Shown: positions 38,349-48,323, counted from the stretch's first letter. The stretch: DNA of 64,000 bases from Leptolyngbya sp. CCY15150 (GCF_016888135.1 NZ_JACSWB010000207.1:1-64000), one strand, 5' to 3'. The notes: generated from the sequence alone by a model not told the origin. Numbers and translations are program-made.

Positions 38349-38828
38349 CTAGGGACGGATCAACAGGGCCACGCTATAGACCGCGATGCCCTCTTCTCGT
38401 CCTGTGGGGCCAAGCTTCTCGTTGGTGGTCGCTTTCACCCCCACCTGATCGGGGTTGAGCTGGAGGGCCGTGGCCAGGCGATCGCGCATGGTCTTAATGT
38501 GGGGCTTGAGTTTGGGCCGCTCCGCTACAATCACCGAATCCAGGTTACCAATCTGCCAGCCCTGGGTCTGGATCAATTGGTGTACCTGCTTCAACAGTTC
38601 AATGCTGTCTGCGCCTGCCCATTGGGGATCGGTGGGCGGAAAATAATGGCCAATATCACCCAGGCTCAGCGCTCCCAGCATGGCATCCATAATCGCGTGG
38701 GTGAGCACATCCGCATCGCTGTGTCCTAGCAACCCTAGGGAATGCTCCAGGGTCACGCCGCCCAAAATCAGGGGGCGATCGGGCACCAGTCGATGTATGT
38801 CGTAGCCATTGCCAATGCGAATATCCAT
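38349..38828 (-). CDS. ispF: 2-C-methyl-D-erythritol 2,4-cyclodiphosphate synthase
   Basis: MEP-pathway enzyme that cyclises CDP-methylerythritol 2-phosphate, releasing CMP, on the route to isoprenoids (carotenoids, chlorophyll phytol, quinones). The 159-residue length is normal for the trimer. [12 protein letters not shown] supplies the zinc ligands Asp and His. Zinc His and flexible-loop residues follow in [17 protein letters not shown], then [33 protein letters not shown] is the nucleotide-binding end. It lies 69 bp downstream of trmD on the same strand, probably in one transcript. Confidence 0.97.
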   Translation of the reverse strand: MDIRIGNGYDIHRLVPDRPLILGGVTLEHSLGLLGHSDADVLTHAIMDAMLGALSLGDIGHYFPPTDPQWAGADSIELLKQVHQLIQTQGWQIGNLDSVIVAERPKLKPHIKTMRDRLATALQLNPDQVGVKATTNEKLGPTGREEGIAVYSVALLIRP

Positions 38829-38897
38829 AGATTCCTCCCCTCGTCCCTGACCTTGTCTTTCACCGATCGCCTTCTATCTCACCTTCTATCCCCAGCC

Positions 38898-39617
38898 CTA
38901 ATCGCGATCGCTCGATTCCCCCAGTCGTTCCTGGGATTGCTGCCAAGCTTCAAATAAATCAGGGCGGCGATCGCGGGTTCGTTGAAGCTGCTGCTGCCGT
39001 CGCCACTGAGCGATCGCCCCGTGATTGCCCGATCGCAACACCTCCGGCACCGTCCAACCCCGAAACTCCGCCGGGCGGGTGTATTGGGGATAGTCCAGCA
39101 GCCCATCCTCAAAACTTTCATACTTCAGAGAATCGGTTTTACCCACCGTGCCCGGCATCAGGCGAATCACGCCGTTGAGCAGGGCTAGGGCCGGAATTTC
39201 GCCACAGGTGAGTACAAAATCTCCTAATGACACCTCGCGGGTCACCAGATTCAGCACCCGTTCATCGACCCCTTCATAATGTCCACAAATGCAGACCAAC
39301 TGGTCATAGTCACTGGCCAGGGTTTGGAACAGCGGCTGGGTCATGGGCTGCCCCTGGGGTGTCATCAACAGCACTTCCCGCCGAGGCAGATCGGGCAAGG
39401 ACTCTACCGCAGCAAAAATTGGCTCCGGCTTCATCAACATGCCGACACCACCACCGTAGGGTTCATCGTCTACCCGATGATGCTTATCGGTGGTGAAATC
39501 CCGGGGATTGGTGAGATGCACCGCAGCAATTTGGTTGGCGATCGCTTTCCCCAACAGTCCTGACTGCAGGGGAGATACAAAGAAGTCTGGAAATAGCGTA
39601 ATAATGTCAAATCGCAC
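38898..39617 (-). CDS. trmD: tRNA (guanine37-N1)-methyltransferase
   Basis: SPOUT-family methyltransferase making m1G37 in tRNAs that read CNN codons, preventing frameshifts. At 239 residues it is full length. MRFDIITLFPDFF opens the protein. DEPYGGGVGMLMKPEPIFAAV, QPLFQTLA, VCICGHYEGVDERV and SLGDFVLTCGEIPALALL are the cofactor-binding knot motifs. DGLLDYPQYTRPAEFRGW and VLRSGNHGAIAQWRR form the tRNA-binding C-terminus. It precedes ispF in a leftward pair. Unlike many bacteria it is not next to rimM or rplS. Confidence 0.97.
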   Translation of the reverse strand: MRFDIITLFPDFFVSPLQSGLLGKAIANQIAAVHLTNPRDFTTDKHHRVDDEPYGGGVGMLMKPEPIFAAVESLPDLPRREVLLMTPQGQPMTQPLFQTLASDYDQLVCICGHYEGVDERVLNLVTREVSLGDFVLTCGEIPALALLNGVIRLMPGTVGKTDSLKYESFEDGLLDYPQYTRPAEFRGWTVPEVLRSGNHGAIAQWRRQQQLQRTRDRRPDLFEAWQQSQERLGESSDRD

Positions 39618-40137
39618 AGCCCAACCACACGTTCATAACCTCAACCCCAAATGCCCCTTATCATCCCATATTCGCTGGACATCAAAACCGTAAACCTTCG
39701 GGTCAATTCTACAGAATATTTAAACAAGGGTTAAAAATCTGGGATGATGCCTATTGAAGCAACATGCTCCAGCATGGTTTCTGTCAACGATGGGTCTTAA
39801 CCCTGGATGGTTCCGAGGGCTGATTCAGTCTTACGCCATCCATTAAGCCTCTAACCCTGACACAATCCTCACAGTTTCTGGTTGGAGAGGATTCAGCCCT
39901 GTGCTTCAAGGGCCTAGTCTCCAGCGTTCGCGGTAAGATGCCAATACCAGACGGTATGCTGCTGAAGCCCCTGGGCTCTGCCAGTGAGCATCTCCGTGGC
40001 GGCGGCGAGACCCATCGTCTCACCCCTACACAATGAACTCTGTTCAAGCCCAGGCCGGCCACCCCATGGACAGCCCCTTGTCTTCTATCCGCAGGTTGCT
40101 GGAGCGATTGATCACCTTCAAGCCTAAGCACAGTATC
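39618..40137. other. Intergenic region between trmD and cphB
   Basis: About 520 bp of divergent promoter space. An open frame continues upstream from cphB to 40033, but it lacks conserved sequence. I see no repeat, RNA or clear NtcA-type site; a computed motif scan would be better. Confidence 0.35.
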
Positions 40138-40989
40138 ATGCTGCAATTAGAAACCGAATCTCTGACGCAGAGGATGCCCAAGACTACCAAAGCAGCCGTC
40201 ATGGTCATTGGCGGTGCAGAAGATAAAATTCACGGTCGCCAAATTCTCCAAACATTTTGGAGCCGAGCTGGCGCGTCCAATGCCCAGATTGCCATCATTC
40301 CCTCCGCATCTCGCGAGCCGGAAGCCATTGGCGATCGCTACCGCACCATTTTTAACGACATGGGCGTCAAAACCATCGAGGTACTCGACATTCGCGAGCG
40401 AGATGATGGCAATAAGCCTGAATGGCAGGACTTCATTGAAACTGCCACGGGAGTCTTTATTACCGGCGGTGACCAATTGCGGCTCTGTGGTCTGTTATCG
40501 GATACTCCGATTATGGATCGGGTGAGAATGCGGGCTCAGCTTGGCGAAGTTACCCTAGCAGGCACCAGCGCCGGAGCCGCGATCATGGGGCACCACATGA
40601 TCGCGGGCGGCGGCAGTGGCGAATCTCCCAACCGGGCCTTGGTCGATCTCACCACCGGGCTGAGCATTTTGCCCGAACTGGTCGTGGATCAACATTTCCA
40701 CAACCGCAACCGCATGGCGCGGCTGATGAGTGCGATCGCCACCTATCCTGACAAGCTGGGCATTGGTATCGATGAAGACACCTGCGCCATGTTTGAGGGC
40801 AATGACCTGTTTCAAGTCATCGGTCGTGGCACCGTCACCATTGTTGATCCTGGGCAGATGTCCTACACCAATCAACCCGATGTGGGCATGACCGAACCCT
40901 TGAGTATGCACCACCTCAAAGTTCATATTCTCAGCCATGGCGATCGCTTCGATCTCCATCAACGCATCCCTCTGCCCGCCCATCCCTAG
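40138..40989 (+). CDS. cphB: Cyanophycinase
   Basis: Serine-type exopeptidase that degrades cyanophycin to beta-Asp-Arg dipeptides. I place the start at ATG 40138 (MLQLETESL), giving 283 residues, close to known cyanophycinases; an earlier in-frame ATG at 40033 would add 35 nonconserved residues. The fold is peptidase S51-like: VMVIGGAEDKIHGR, then TGVFITGGDQLRLCGLL. The nucleophile Ser144 lies in AGTSAGAAIMGHHMIAGG. VVDQHFHNRNRMARL supplies catalytic and substrate-binding residues, followed by GIGIDEDTCAMFEG. It lies directly upstream of cphA on the same strand. Confidence 0.96.
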   Translation: MLQLETESLTQRMPKTTKAAVMVIGGAEDKIHGRQILQTFWSRAGASNAQIAIIPSASREPEAIGDRYRTIFNDMGVKTIEVLDIRERDDGNKPEWQDFIETATGVFITGGDQLRLCGLLSDTPIMDRVRMRAQLGEVTLAGTSAGAAIMGHHMIAGGGSGESPNRALVDLTTGLSILPELVVDQHFHNRNRMARLMSAIATYPDKLGIGIDEDTCAMFEGNDLFQVIGRGTVTIVDPGQMSYTNQPDVGMTEPLSMHHLKVHILSHGDRFDLHQRIPLPAHP

Positions 40990-41504
40990 TTCCTCCCATC
41001 GCCTACAGTCTAGGTGCGATCGCCACCCGTCCTATCTAAGATGGCTGGAACGAGCCCCCCACGGATGTCACCTACTAATGACTTGACGGCTAGATTCAAT
41101 TGAAATTTTCCCCCAATCTGCATAAGAATAGGGGAAGCGTTCATGCTGGCTGCTCACCAGATGCCGACCGAGCAGCCTTCTGAATCGTGGACAGTTCTGG
41201 ATAGATAGTTCTAGATAGCTCTAGATAGATAGCTCTAGATACCATTCAACCCCATGCCCTAAGGCAAGATACGGCTCAACGGCACTCCTCGTCAGTCGCA
41301 TACATGTTCACGGTGAACAGTTTGCTGGGTTTTATGTCATCGAGACTAGACCTAGAAGCAACCACCAAGCGATCGCGGCTACCTTGCACCAACACCACCG
41401 CGGCCGACCTGCGACCCTTCCCTGAGCATCCAACCTGTCTAGTTCTACCCCACCCGCCGCCTACCTCCCACCCTCCGCTACTGAGAGAGTCGCCAAGCAC
41501 TGTT
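40990..41504. other. cphB-cphA intergenic region with short repeats
   Basis: About 515 bp. It holds a short tandem repeat (41193-41241, separate entry) and a small perfect inverted repeat TGTTCAC-G-GTGAACA (41305-41319), about 190 bp before cphA, which might be an operator. The length suggests cphA has its own promoter as well as possible readthrough. Confidence 0.4.
41193..41241. repeat. Short tandem repeat, AGYTCTAGAT-type units
   Basis: Four degenerate units of AG(T/C)TCTAGAT, with extra AGAT in some, make up 49 bp between cphB and cphA. The length is likely to vary between strains. Confidence 0.6.
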
Positions 41505-44261
41505 ATGAAAATTCTTAAAACCCAGACCCTACGAGGCCCAAACTACTGGAGCATTCGCTATGGCAAATTAATCGTCTTACGCCTAGATCTAGAAGACGTT
41601 GCCGATCGCCCCACAAGTGACATACCAGGCTTCTATGAAGGACTGCACCAGGCACTGCCGAGCCTGATGGAACACTTCTGTTCCCCCGGCTGCCGTGGAG
41701 GGTTTCTTTCTCGGGTTCAAGAAGGCACCATGATGGGGCATGTGGTGGAGCATGTGGCGCTGGAGCTACAAAGCCTAGCGGGCATGGATGTAGGATTTGG
41801 GCGCACCCGCGAAACTAGCACCCCCGGCGTCTATCGGGTGGTCTTTGAATATATCGACGAGCAGGTCGGCCGCTATGCTGGGCGGGCCGCCGTGCGCATG
41901 TGCCAAAGCATCATCAATGAAGGCGTCTATCCAGCCGAGGAGCTGGAGCAAGATCTCGTCGATCTACGCGACCTCTGGGCCAAAGCATCCCTGGGCCCCA
42001 GCACCGAAAATATTGTTAAAGAAGCCGATGAACGCGGCATTCCTTGGGTGCAGCTAGGCGCAAGGGCGATGATCCAATTCGGCCACGGCGTCAATCAACG
42101 GCGTATCCAAGCCACCCTCAGCAACGGCACCGGCATTTTGGGCGTGGAGCTAGCCTGCGATAAGGAAGGTACCAAGAGCATTCTCAAGGATGCCGGGGTG
42201 CCCGTACCGCGCGGGGTGGTGATCTACTACCTCGATGAACTTAAAGATGCCATCGATGATGTGGGCGGCTACCCCATCGTCATCAAGCCCCTAGACGGCA
42301 ATCACGGCCGCGGCATCACCATTAACATCAACTCTTGGGAAGAGGCCGAAGCCGCCTACGATGCAGCCCAAAAAACCTCTAAAACCCATGCAGTCATCAT
42401 TGAGCGCTACTACCTCGGTCAAGACCACCGCGTTTTGGTGATCAATGGCCAGGTCGTCGCCGTAGCAGAGCGCGTGCCTGCCCATGTGATTGGGGATGGC
42501 CGCTCCACCATTAGCGAACTGGTGGAGGAAGTCAACCGCGATCCACGTCGGGGCGATGGTCACGCCAATATTCTCACCCGCATTGAAGTCGATCGCACCA
42601 CCTGGCAACTGCTCGATCGCCAAGGCTATACCCTAGACACCATTCTGAGCGAAGGCGAGGTTTGCTACCTGCGAGCCACCGCCAACCTCAGCACCGGCGG
42701 CATCGCCATCGATCGCACCGATGACATTCATCCAGAAAATGTCTGGCTGGCCCAGCGAATTGCCAAGATCATTGGCCTCGATATTGCCGGCATTGACGTC
42801 GTCACCACCGACATCACCCGTCCCCTGCGAGAAGTGGATGGCGTGGTCGTTGAAGTGAATGCTGCGCCGGGCTTCCGGATGCACTTCTGCCCCAGCGTGG
42901 GTCTACCGCGCAACGTGGCAGCTCCCGTTTTAGACATGCTCTATCCGCCCGGCAGCTCGTCTCGCATTCCCATCGTGGCGATCACCGGCACCAATGGTAA
43001 AACCACCACCACCCGCCTGATTGCCCACATTTTCCGGCAAACCCAAAAAGTGGTGGGCTACACCACCACCGACGGCATTTATATCAACGACTACGTGGTG
43101 GAACGGGGCGACACCACCGGCCCCCAAAGCGCTCAGGTGATTTTGCAAGACCCCACCGTGGAAGTGGCGATCTTGGAAACAGCCCGAGGCGGTCTACTGC
43201 GATCGGGAATGGGCTTTAGGGACTGTGATGTGGGTGTGGTGCTCAACGTGGCGGCAGATCACCTGGGCATCGGCGATATCAACACCGTGGAAGATCTCGC
43301 CCACCTGAAGAGCGTGGTTGTGGAAACGGCGCGGCCCAATGGCTATGCGGTGCTGAATGCCGATGATCCCCTCGTGTCCGCCATGGCCAAGCGGGTGAAG
43401 GCTCAAGTTGCCTACTTCTCCATGCATCCCGACAATGACCTGGTGCGATCGCACACCCAGCAGGGCGGATTGGCCGCAGTCTACGAAAATGGCTACCTCT
43501 CCATCCTCAAAGGCGACTGGACTCTGCGCATCGAGCAGGCAATCAACGTACCGCTGACCATGCACGGCCGCGCTCCGTTCATGATTGCCAATGCCCTAGC
43601 CGCTAGCCTAGCTGCCTTTTCCCAAGGCGTCAGCATTGATCAAATTCGGGCAGCCCTGCATAGCTTCCAAGCCTCGGTGGATCAAACGCCTGGCCGCATG
43701 AACCTCTTCAACCTTGGCGACTTCCATGCCTTGATTGACTATGCCCACAACCCAGCTAGCTACGAAGCCCTAGGCAGCTTTGTGCGCAATTGGCCCGGCG
43801 ATCGCATCGGTGTCGTGGGTGGGCCCGGTGATCGCCGCGATGAAGACTTTGTCACCCTGGGTCAGCTTTCTGCCAGCATTTTCGATCGGATTATTGTCAA
43901 AGAAGACGACGATACGCGGGGACGTCCCCGAGGCAGCGCTGCTAACTTCATCATTGATGGCATCCGCCAAGTCAATCCCGAGTTTCCCTACGAGGAAATT
44001 TTGGACGAGGTAACGGCGGTGAATACAGCCCTAGATGCAGCGCCCAGCGGCAGTTTGGTGGTGATCTTACCGGAAACCGTCAGCCGTGCCATTCAGCTCA
44101 TTGATCAACGGCGACCGATCACCGAAGCCACCGAGCTGCAGCGATCGCCCCAGCAAATGGACGAACATACCGAAAGCGATCCAGCGGACACATCCACCGC
44201 AGAACCGGATCCATCGGTGCAATCCAGCACCGACTATGTGCCCTCCAATAGTTCGCTGTAG
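41505..44261 (+). CDS. cphA: Cyanophycin synthetase
   Basis: Polymerises Asp and Arg into cyanophycin, the cytoplasmic nitrogen reserve. I choose ATG 41505 (MKILKTQTLRGPNYWS), giving 918 residues. The 67 codons that extend upstream are Pro/Ser-rich and unlike CphA. The N-terminal domain (1-160) has CRGGFLSRVQEGTMMGHVVEH. An ATP-grasp domain (about 220-480) contains PIVIKPLDGNHGRGITI and VVVEVNAAPGFRMH. A Mur-ligase-like domain follows from about 490, with the P-loop AITGTNGKTTTTRLI, ending in MDE-type residues. The final 50 residues are an acidic, Ser/Thr-rich tail, longer than usual. Confidence 0.97.
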   Translation: MKILKTQTLRGPNYWSIRYGKLIVLRLDLEDVADRPTSDIPGFYEGLHQALPSLMEHFCSPGCRGGFLSRVQEGTMMGHVVEHVALELQSLAGMDVGFGRTRETSTPGVYRVVFEYIDEQVGRYAGRAAVRMCQSIINEGVYPAEELEQDLVDLRDLWAKASLGPSTENIVKEADERGIPWVQLGARAMIQFGHGVNQRRIQATLSNGTGILGVELACDKEGTKSILKDAGVPVPRGVVIYYLDELKDAIDDVGGYPIVIKPLDGNHGRGITININSWEEAEAAYDAAQKTSKTHAVIIERYYLGQDHRVLVINGQVVAVAERVPAHVIGDGRSTISELVEEVNRDPRRGDGHANILTRIEVDRTTWQLLDRQGYTLDTILSEGEVCYLRATANLSTGGIAIDRTDDIHPENVWLAQRIAKIIGLDIAGIDVVTTDITRPLREVDGVVVEVNAAPGFRMHFCPSVGLPRNVAAPVLDMLYPPGSSSRIPIVAITGTNGKTTTTRLIAHIFRQTQKVVGYTTTDGIYINDYVVERGDTTGPQSAQVILQDPTVEVAILETARGGLLRSGMGFRDCDVGVVLNVAADHLGIGDINTVEDLAHLKSVVVETARPNGYAVLNADDPLVSAMAKRVKAQVAYFSMHPDNDLVRSHTQQGGLAAVYENGYLSILKGDWTLRIEQAINVPLTMHGRAPFMIANALAASLAAFSQGVSIDQIRAALHSFQASVDQTPGRMNLFNLGDFHALIDYAHNPASYEALGSFVRNWPGDRIGVVGGPGDRRDEDFVTLGQLSASIFDRIIVKEDDDTRGRPRGSAANFIIDGIRQVNPEFPYEEILDEVTAVNTALDAAPSGSLVVILPETVSRAIQLIDQRRPITEATELQRSPQQMDEHTESDPADTSTAEPDPSVQSSTDYVPSNSSL

Positions 44262-44381
44262 ATTCAGGGTGAGGGCGATCGTTGGGGAGGAGAGCGATCG
44301 CCCTTCCACGTCCGGCTAGATTTTGCAGCTTTTCCCCATTCTTGGTCACAATGAGAGTGACCGATGTAGGGGATCTTCACC

Positions 44382-45080
44382 ATGAACCATAAGCATGTTT
44401 TGCTCACCGGCGGTACGGGCGGTCTGGGGCTAGGGGTAACACCAGCCGTCTTACGTCAGGGTGTTGCCTCGCTCACCATTCCCTATCGCAATCCCCAGGA
44501 AGTGGAGCGCCTCAAGGGGCGGCTATCTCCCGGCGATCTGGCACGCATCCAGTTTGTGCCGGTGAATTTGCTGGACGAAGCGGCGGTGGAACAGATGGTG
44601 AACCGCATGGAGGCCGTGGATGTGGCCATCCATTTGGTGGGCGGCTTTTCTATGGGGGCCACCCACAGCTACGGCTATGACCAATGGCAAAAGGACATTG
44701 CCCTCAACCTTTCCAGTACGTTTTTGGTCTGCAAGCATAGCCTGCGGCGGATGCGGGAAACGGGCTACGGGCGGATCGTGACCGTGGGGTCGCGCGGGGC
44801 GGTGGAACCGGGGGCACAGTTGGCGGCCTATTGTGCAGCCAAGGCGGGGGTAGTGGCGCTGACGAAAGCGATCGCTGCAGAAACCAAGGGCACTCGGATC
44901 ACGGCCAACGTAGTGCTGCCCAGCATCATCGACACTCCCAGCAACCGCAACGACATGGGCACAGAACAGGTGAAGCAATGGGTGGATCCAGCTTCCTTGG
45001 CCCAGGTGATTTGTTTCCTGGCCTCCGAAGCAGCAGGGGATCTGCGGGGTGCTGCCATTCCGGTGTACGGCGATAGTTGA
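44382..45080 (+). CDS. Short-chain dehydrogenase/reductase
   Basis: A 232-residue SDR oxidoreductase. Cofactor motif: LLTGGTGGLGLGVTPAVL near the start. The NNAG-like position reads HLVGGF. The active site has GRIVTVGSRGA (Ser) and AAYCAAKAGVVAL (Tyr-x3-Lys). PSIIDTPSNR and the end segment CFLASEAAGDLRGAAIPVYG are typical. Acidic versus basic residues after strand 2 do not settle NAD or NADP preference (YRNP suggests NADP weakly). The substrate is unknown. It lies 67 bp upstream of the kinase gene on the same strand. Confidence 0.88.
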   Translation: MNHKHVLLTGGTGGLGLGVTPAVLRQGVASLTIPYRNPQEVERLKGRLSPGDLARIQFVPVNLLDEAAVEQMVNRMEAVDVAIHLVGGFSMGATHSYGYDQWQKDIALNLSSTFLVCKHSLRRMRETGYGRIVTVGSRGAVEPGAQLAAYCAAKAGVVALTKAIAAETKGTRITANVVLPSIIDTPSNRNDMGTEQVKQWVDPASLAQVICFLASEAAGDLRGAAIPVYGDS

Positions 45081-45147
45081 TGTCTGCAGTCAGGAATGAT
45101 GAGGCAAAAGTCCGTAGAATTCCTTAGAGACCCCCGAGGACGCAATC

Positions 45148-47196
45148 ATGACGTTACTGTGTAGCAATGGCCATACCAACCCAGCCGATAGCCGATTTTG
45201 TTGCATCTGCGGTCAGGCCTTAGTCACCCCCCAACGCTCGGCTGACAAACTGTTGGGGCAGCGCTACCACATTGAGCGGGAGCTAGGGCAGGGGGGCTTT
45301 GGACGGGCCTATTTGGCCCTAGATACCTATCGCTTTAATGAACCCTGCGTCTTGAAAGAATTTGCGCCGCTGGTGCAGGGCGATCAGGCCTTGAAAAAGG
45401 CCCAGGAACTCTTTGGACGGGAAGCCGGGGTGCTCTACGAACTTCAGCATCCCCAAATTCCTAAGTTTCGGGAAATGTTTCGGGCGGTGGATGGGGAAAG
45501 CGATCGCCTCTTCTTAGTTCAGGACTATGTTGATGGGCGCACCTACCGCAGCTTGCTGAACAGCCGCCGCGATGAAGGACGCTATTTCAGCGAACTGGAA
45601 GTATTGCAATTGATGAGCCAGCTCTTGCCGGTGCTGGACTATATCCATAAGCTAGGTGTCATTCACCGCGATATTGCTCCAGATAACCTGATGCTGCGGT
45701 TTGATGATCAACTGCCGGTGCTGATTGACTTTGGCGGCGTCAAACAAGTGGCAGCGATCGCCTCCCAATATTACAATCCCAATCATCCCGTCCCCGCCCT
45801 CACCCGCCTTGGCAAGGTAGGCTATGCACCCCACGAGCAAATGGAACGGGGCACCGCCTCCCCCGATAGCGACCTCCATGCCCTAGCGGTGACCATGCTG
45901 GTGTTGATGACCGGCGAAGAGCCCCAGGATTTATTCCAAGGATCGGTGCCATGGACGAGCAAGGTGGCCCTCAGTCCCCATCTCACCCAGATTTTTCAGC
46001 GCATGCTGTCGCCCCGCCCCAGCGATCGCTACCCCTCTGCCCAAGCCGTCCTGCAGGCCCTGCAAAGCACCTTGTCTGGAGCAACGCCTGGATACATCAC
46101 CCAACCTCCAGCCCCAACGGCCAGCCCATCATCGGTACCCACCGCAAACCATATCGCCCCGACCCACAACCCGACCTACGCCGCTTCACCGGTCACCGCC
46201 CGCAAATCTGGATCTGGCATCTGGGTCTGGCTACTGTTGATCCCGGTGATCCTCGGCGCGGGGACGGGCGGCTGGTGGCTAGCCAATCGCTTACTGTTGC
46301 CGGTGGATGAACCCTTCTCGCCGGATGCGGGAGCGGTGGATGAGACGGAGCCGGAAGTGTCCTCCAATCTTCCCCCCGAGGAACAGGCCCGGCAGGCGGC
46401 CTTAGGCGAACGACGGCGACAGTTGGGGGTAGACTATGCCCTCCTGGTGAACCTCACCAACCAAACCTTTTTCGATCGCTATCCTGAACAGCGGGGGCAA
46501 ACGCTTTCCGACAGTCCCGAAGATGCAGACGGGCGATCGCAATGGACAGCGATCGCCTCCGAATGGCTGGATCAACTAGAAACCCACCTCAGTCCTGCAG
46601 CCCGGCAACGACTCGGTCAATTTACGGCGGCAGATCGCGATCGCTGGCGGCAACAGGTGAATGAGCAGTTTGTCAGCGGTCGGGCCCTCAATGACCTCAC
46701 CGACGCCCGCTTTTTCCACCTCTGGCCCGAGCAGCAGGGGCAAGACTTTCTAGAAACCCCCATGGGCCAGGTGTGGCAAGCGATCGCCTTTGATTACGTA
46801 GACGCCATTGAACAGGGTGCCGTGCTAGAGGAAGTTGTCTTTGAAGCAGGACAATTCAGCACTGACCTCAGCGATCGCCTAGAGCCCGGAGGCGGACAGA
46901 TCTATATCGCTAACTTGGGTGAAAAGCAATTTTTGCGCCTCGCCCTGCAGGCCCCATCCGACAGTACGCTGCTGTCGCTCTACCTACCGCGCCCCACATC
47001 TGAGCAACCGGTGCTGCTCGAAGATGCCTCTGACACGGTTTGGTCAGGACAACTGCCCCAGACTGGCTACTACGAAGTGGTTGTAGTATCTCGCCATGGA
47101 GAACCCTTGGACTACCAGCTATCCCTAGCGGTCGATAATGTCTCCACAGATCCCATCGAGACCCCCGACCCTGAGGAAGAGCCCCCCAAAAATTAG
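45148..47196 (+). CDS. Membrane-anchored Ser/Thr protein kinase with zinc ribbon
   Basis: A 682-residue Hanks-type kinase. Residues 5-22 form a zinc-ribbon-like motif (Cys5, His9, Cys18, Cys21). The kinase domain (about 40-305) has the glycine loop LGQGGFGRAYLAL, Lys70 (CVLKEF), catalytic HRD (173-175) in VIHRDIAPDNLML and DFG (194-196), so it should be active. A Pro/Thr-rich linker leads to one membrane helix (about 350-376, WVWLLLIPVILGAG). The extracytoplasmic part has two similar segments (FDRYPEQRGQ; FHLWPEQQGQ) and a PPC-like beta domain at the end. Cognate substrates are unknown. Confidence 0.92.
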   Translation: MTLLCSNGHTNPADSRFCCICGQALVTPQRSADKLLGQRYHIERELGQGGFGRAYLALDTYRFNEPCVLKEFAPLVQGDQALKKAQELFGREAGVLYELQHPQIPKFREMFRAVDGESDRLFLVQDYVDGRTYRSLLNSRRDEGRYFSELEVLQLMSQLLPVLDYIHKLGVIHRDIAPDNLMLRFDDQLPVLIDFGGVKQVAAIASQYYNPNHPVPALTRLGKVGYAPHEQMERGTASPDSDLHALAVTMLVLMTGEEPQDLFQGSVPWTSKVALSPHLTQIFQRMLSPRPSDRYPSAQAVLQALQSTLSGATPGYITQPPAPTASPSSVPTANHIAPTHNPTYAASPVTARKSGSGIWVWLLLIPVILGAGTGGWWLANRLLLPVDEPFSPDAGAVDETEPEVSSNLPPEEQARQAALGERRRQLGVDYALLVNLTNQTFFDRYPEQRGQTLSDSPEDADGRSQWTAIASEWLDQLETHLSPAARQRLGQFTAADRDRWRQQVNEQFVSGRALNDLTDARFFHLWPEQQGQDFLETPMGQVWQAIAFDYVDAIEQGAVLEEVVFEAGQFSTDLSDRLEPGGGQIYIANLGEKQFLRLALQAPSDSTLLSLYLPRPTSEQPVLLEDASDTVWSGQLPQTGYYEVVVVSRHGEPLDYQLSLAVDNVSTDPIETPDPEEEPPKN

Positions 47197-47244
47197 GCTG
47201 TCCCAGGCGATTGTCCCATCTGCAAGGTCATCGTTTAAGATGCC

Positions 47245-47286
47245 TCAAAGTTCCTCGTCCTCTAGGAAAGGGATTTAGGGTGAGGG
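47245..47286. repeat. Half copy of a GGGATTTAGGGTGAGGG-type repeat
   Basis: Matches the right half of the element at 55782-55874: TCAAAGT, then CCTCG, a short stem, and AGGGATTTAGGGTGAGGG. It lies between the kinase gene and the permease gene. Confidence 0.6.
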
Positions 47287-47436
47287 CAACATGGAGTGGG
47301 CCATCTACACATTGGTATCCGATCTGCAAAAAGCGATCGCCCTCCCAGCCTGTGTCAACATCTCCTAGGGGCCACGCTTTGCAAACAGCCACAGGTCTTG
47401 GACAATGGGGACTTATCCCGTTTGGCATATTGACCC

Positions 47437-48303
47437 ATGAGTCCAGACCTGATCCAGCTTTTGGTGAACGGCATTGCGGTAGGCAGCATCATCGCCCTCG
47501 CCTCCATTGGGCTAACCTTCACCTACGGCATTTTACGCCTCGCCAACTTCGCCCATGGCGACTTGATGACCCTCGGTGCCTACCTCACCCTCGTCGCCAA
47601 TCTGAATGGGTTAAATATTTGGCTTGCCATGGTTGTGGGAGCGATCGGCACCATTCTAGTTGCCCTGCTCTGCGAACAACTGCTCTGGGCCCCCATGCGC
47701 GATCGCCGCGCTACCCCCACCACCCTGATCATTATTTCCATTGGACTCGCGCTATTTCTGCGCAATGGCATCATTCTGTTCTGGGGCGGCAGCAACCAAA
47801 GCTATGACCTCCCGATCACCGCTGCCCTCGACGTCTGGGGCATACGCATCAAGTACTACAACCTAGTTGTCGTAGCCCTTTCCGCCGTGGTGATTCTCGG
47901 GCTACATTATCTGCTGCAGCATACCAAAACAGGTAAAGCCATGCGCGCCGTCGCAGATAACATTGACCTAGCCCGTGTCTCCGGCATTGACGTGGAAAGG
48001 GTGGTGATTTGGACGTGGGTAATCGCCGCCGGTCTAACGGCCCTAAGCGGTGGCCTGTATGGTCTAATTACTGCCGTGCGTCCCAATATGGGCTGGTTCT
48101 TGATTTTGCCCATGTTTGCCTCAGTCATCCTCGGCGGCATCGGTAACCCCTACGGTGCCATTCTGGGAGCGCTGGTCATTGGCATGGTTCAGGAACTCAG
48201 CGTGCCGCTCTTGGGAGCCCAATATAAGCTAGGCGTTGCCCTAGGCATGATGATCTTGGTGCTGCTCATTCGTCCCCAAGGCATCTTTCGCGGCACGATG
48301 TAG
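47437..48303 (+). CDS. LivH/NatD-type amino-acid ABC transporter permease
   Basis: Inner-membrane permease of 288 residues for branched-chain or neutral amino acids. About eight hydrophobic helices are visible. NGIAVGSIIALASIGLTFTYGIL and NFAHGDLMTLGAY are LivH landmarks, and GLYGLITAVRPNMGWFLILP with FASVILGGIGNPYGAILGALVIG is the coupling-helix region. In cyanobacteria this type is NatD of the N-I transporter or a urea-type permease subunit. The ATPases and binding protein are not adjacent, which is usual for the Nat system. A palindromic terminator lies just downstream. Confidence 0.9.
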   Translation: MSPDLIQLLVNGIAVGSIIALASIGLTFTYGILRLANFAHGDLMTLGAYLTLVANLNGLNIWLAMVVGAIGTILVALLCEQLLWAPMRDRRATPTTLIIISIGLALFLRNGIILFWGGSNQSYDLPITAALDVWGIRIKYYNLVVVALSAVVILGLHYLLQHTKTGKAMRAVADNIDLARVSGIDVERVVIWTWVIAAGLTALSGGLYGLITAVRPNMGWFLILPMFASVILGGIGNPYGAILGALVIGMVQELSVPLLGAQYKLGVALGMMILVLLIRPQGIFRGTM

Positions 48304-48323
48304 TGAAATATGGGTGATGTAAA

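Noticed and set aside
41304..41504. Upstream extension of cphA
   Set aside because: The added 67 residues are Pro/Ser-rich and unlike the cyanophycin synthetase N-terminus, which begins at 41505.
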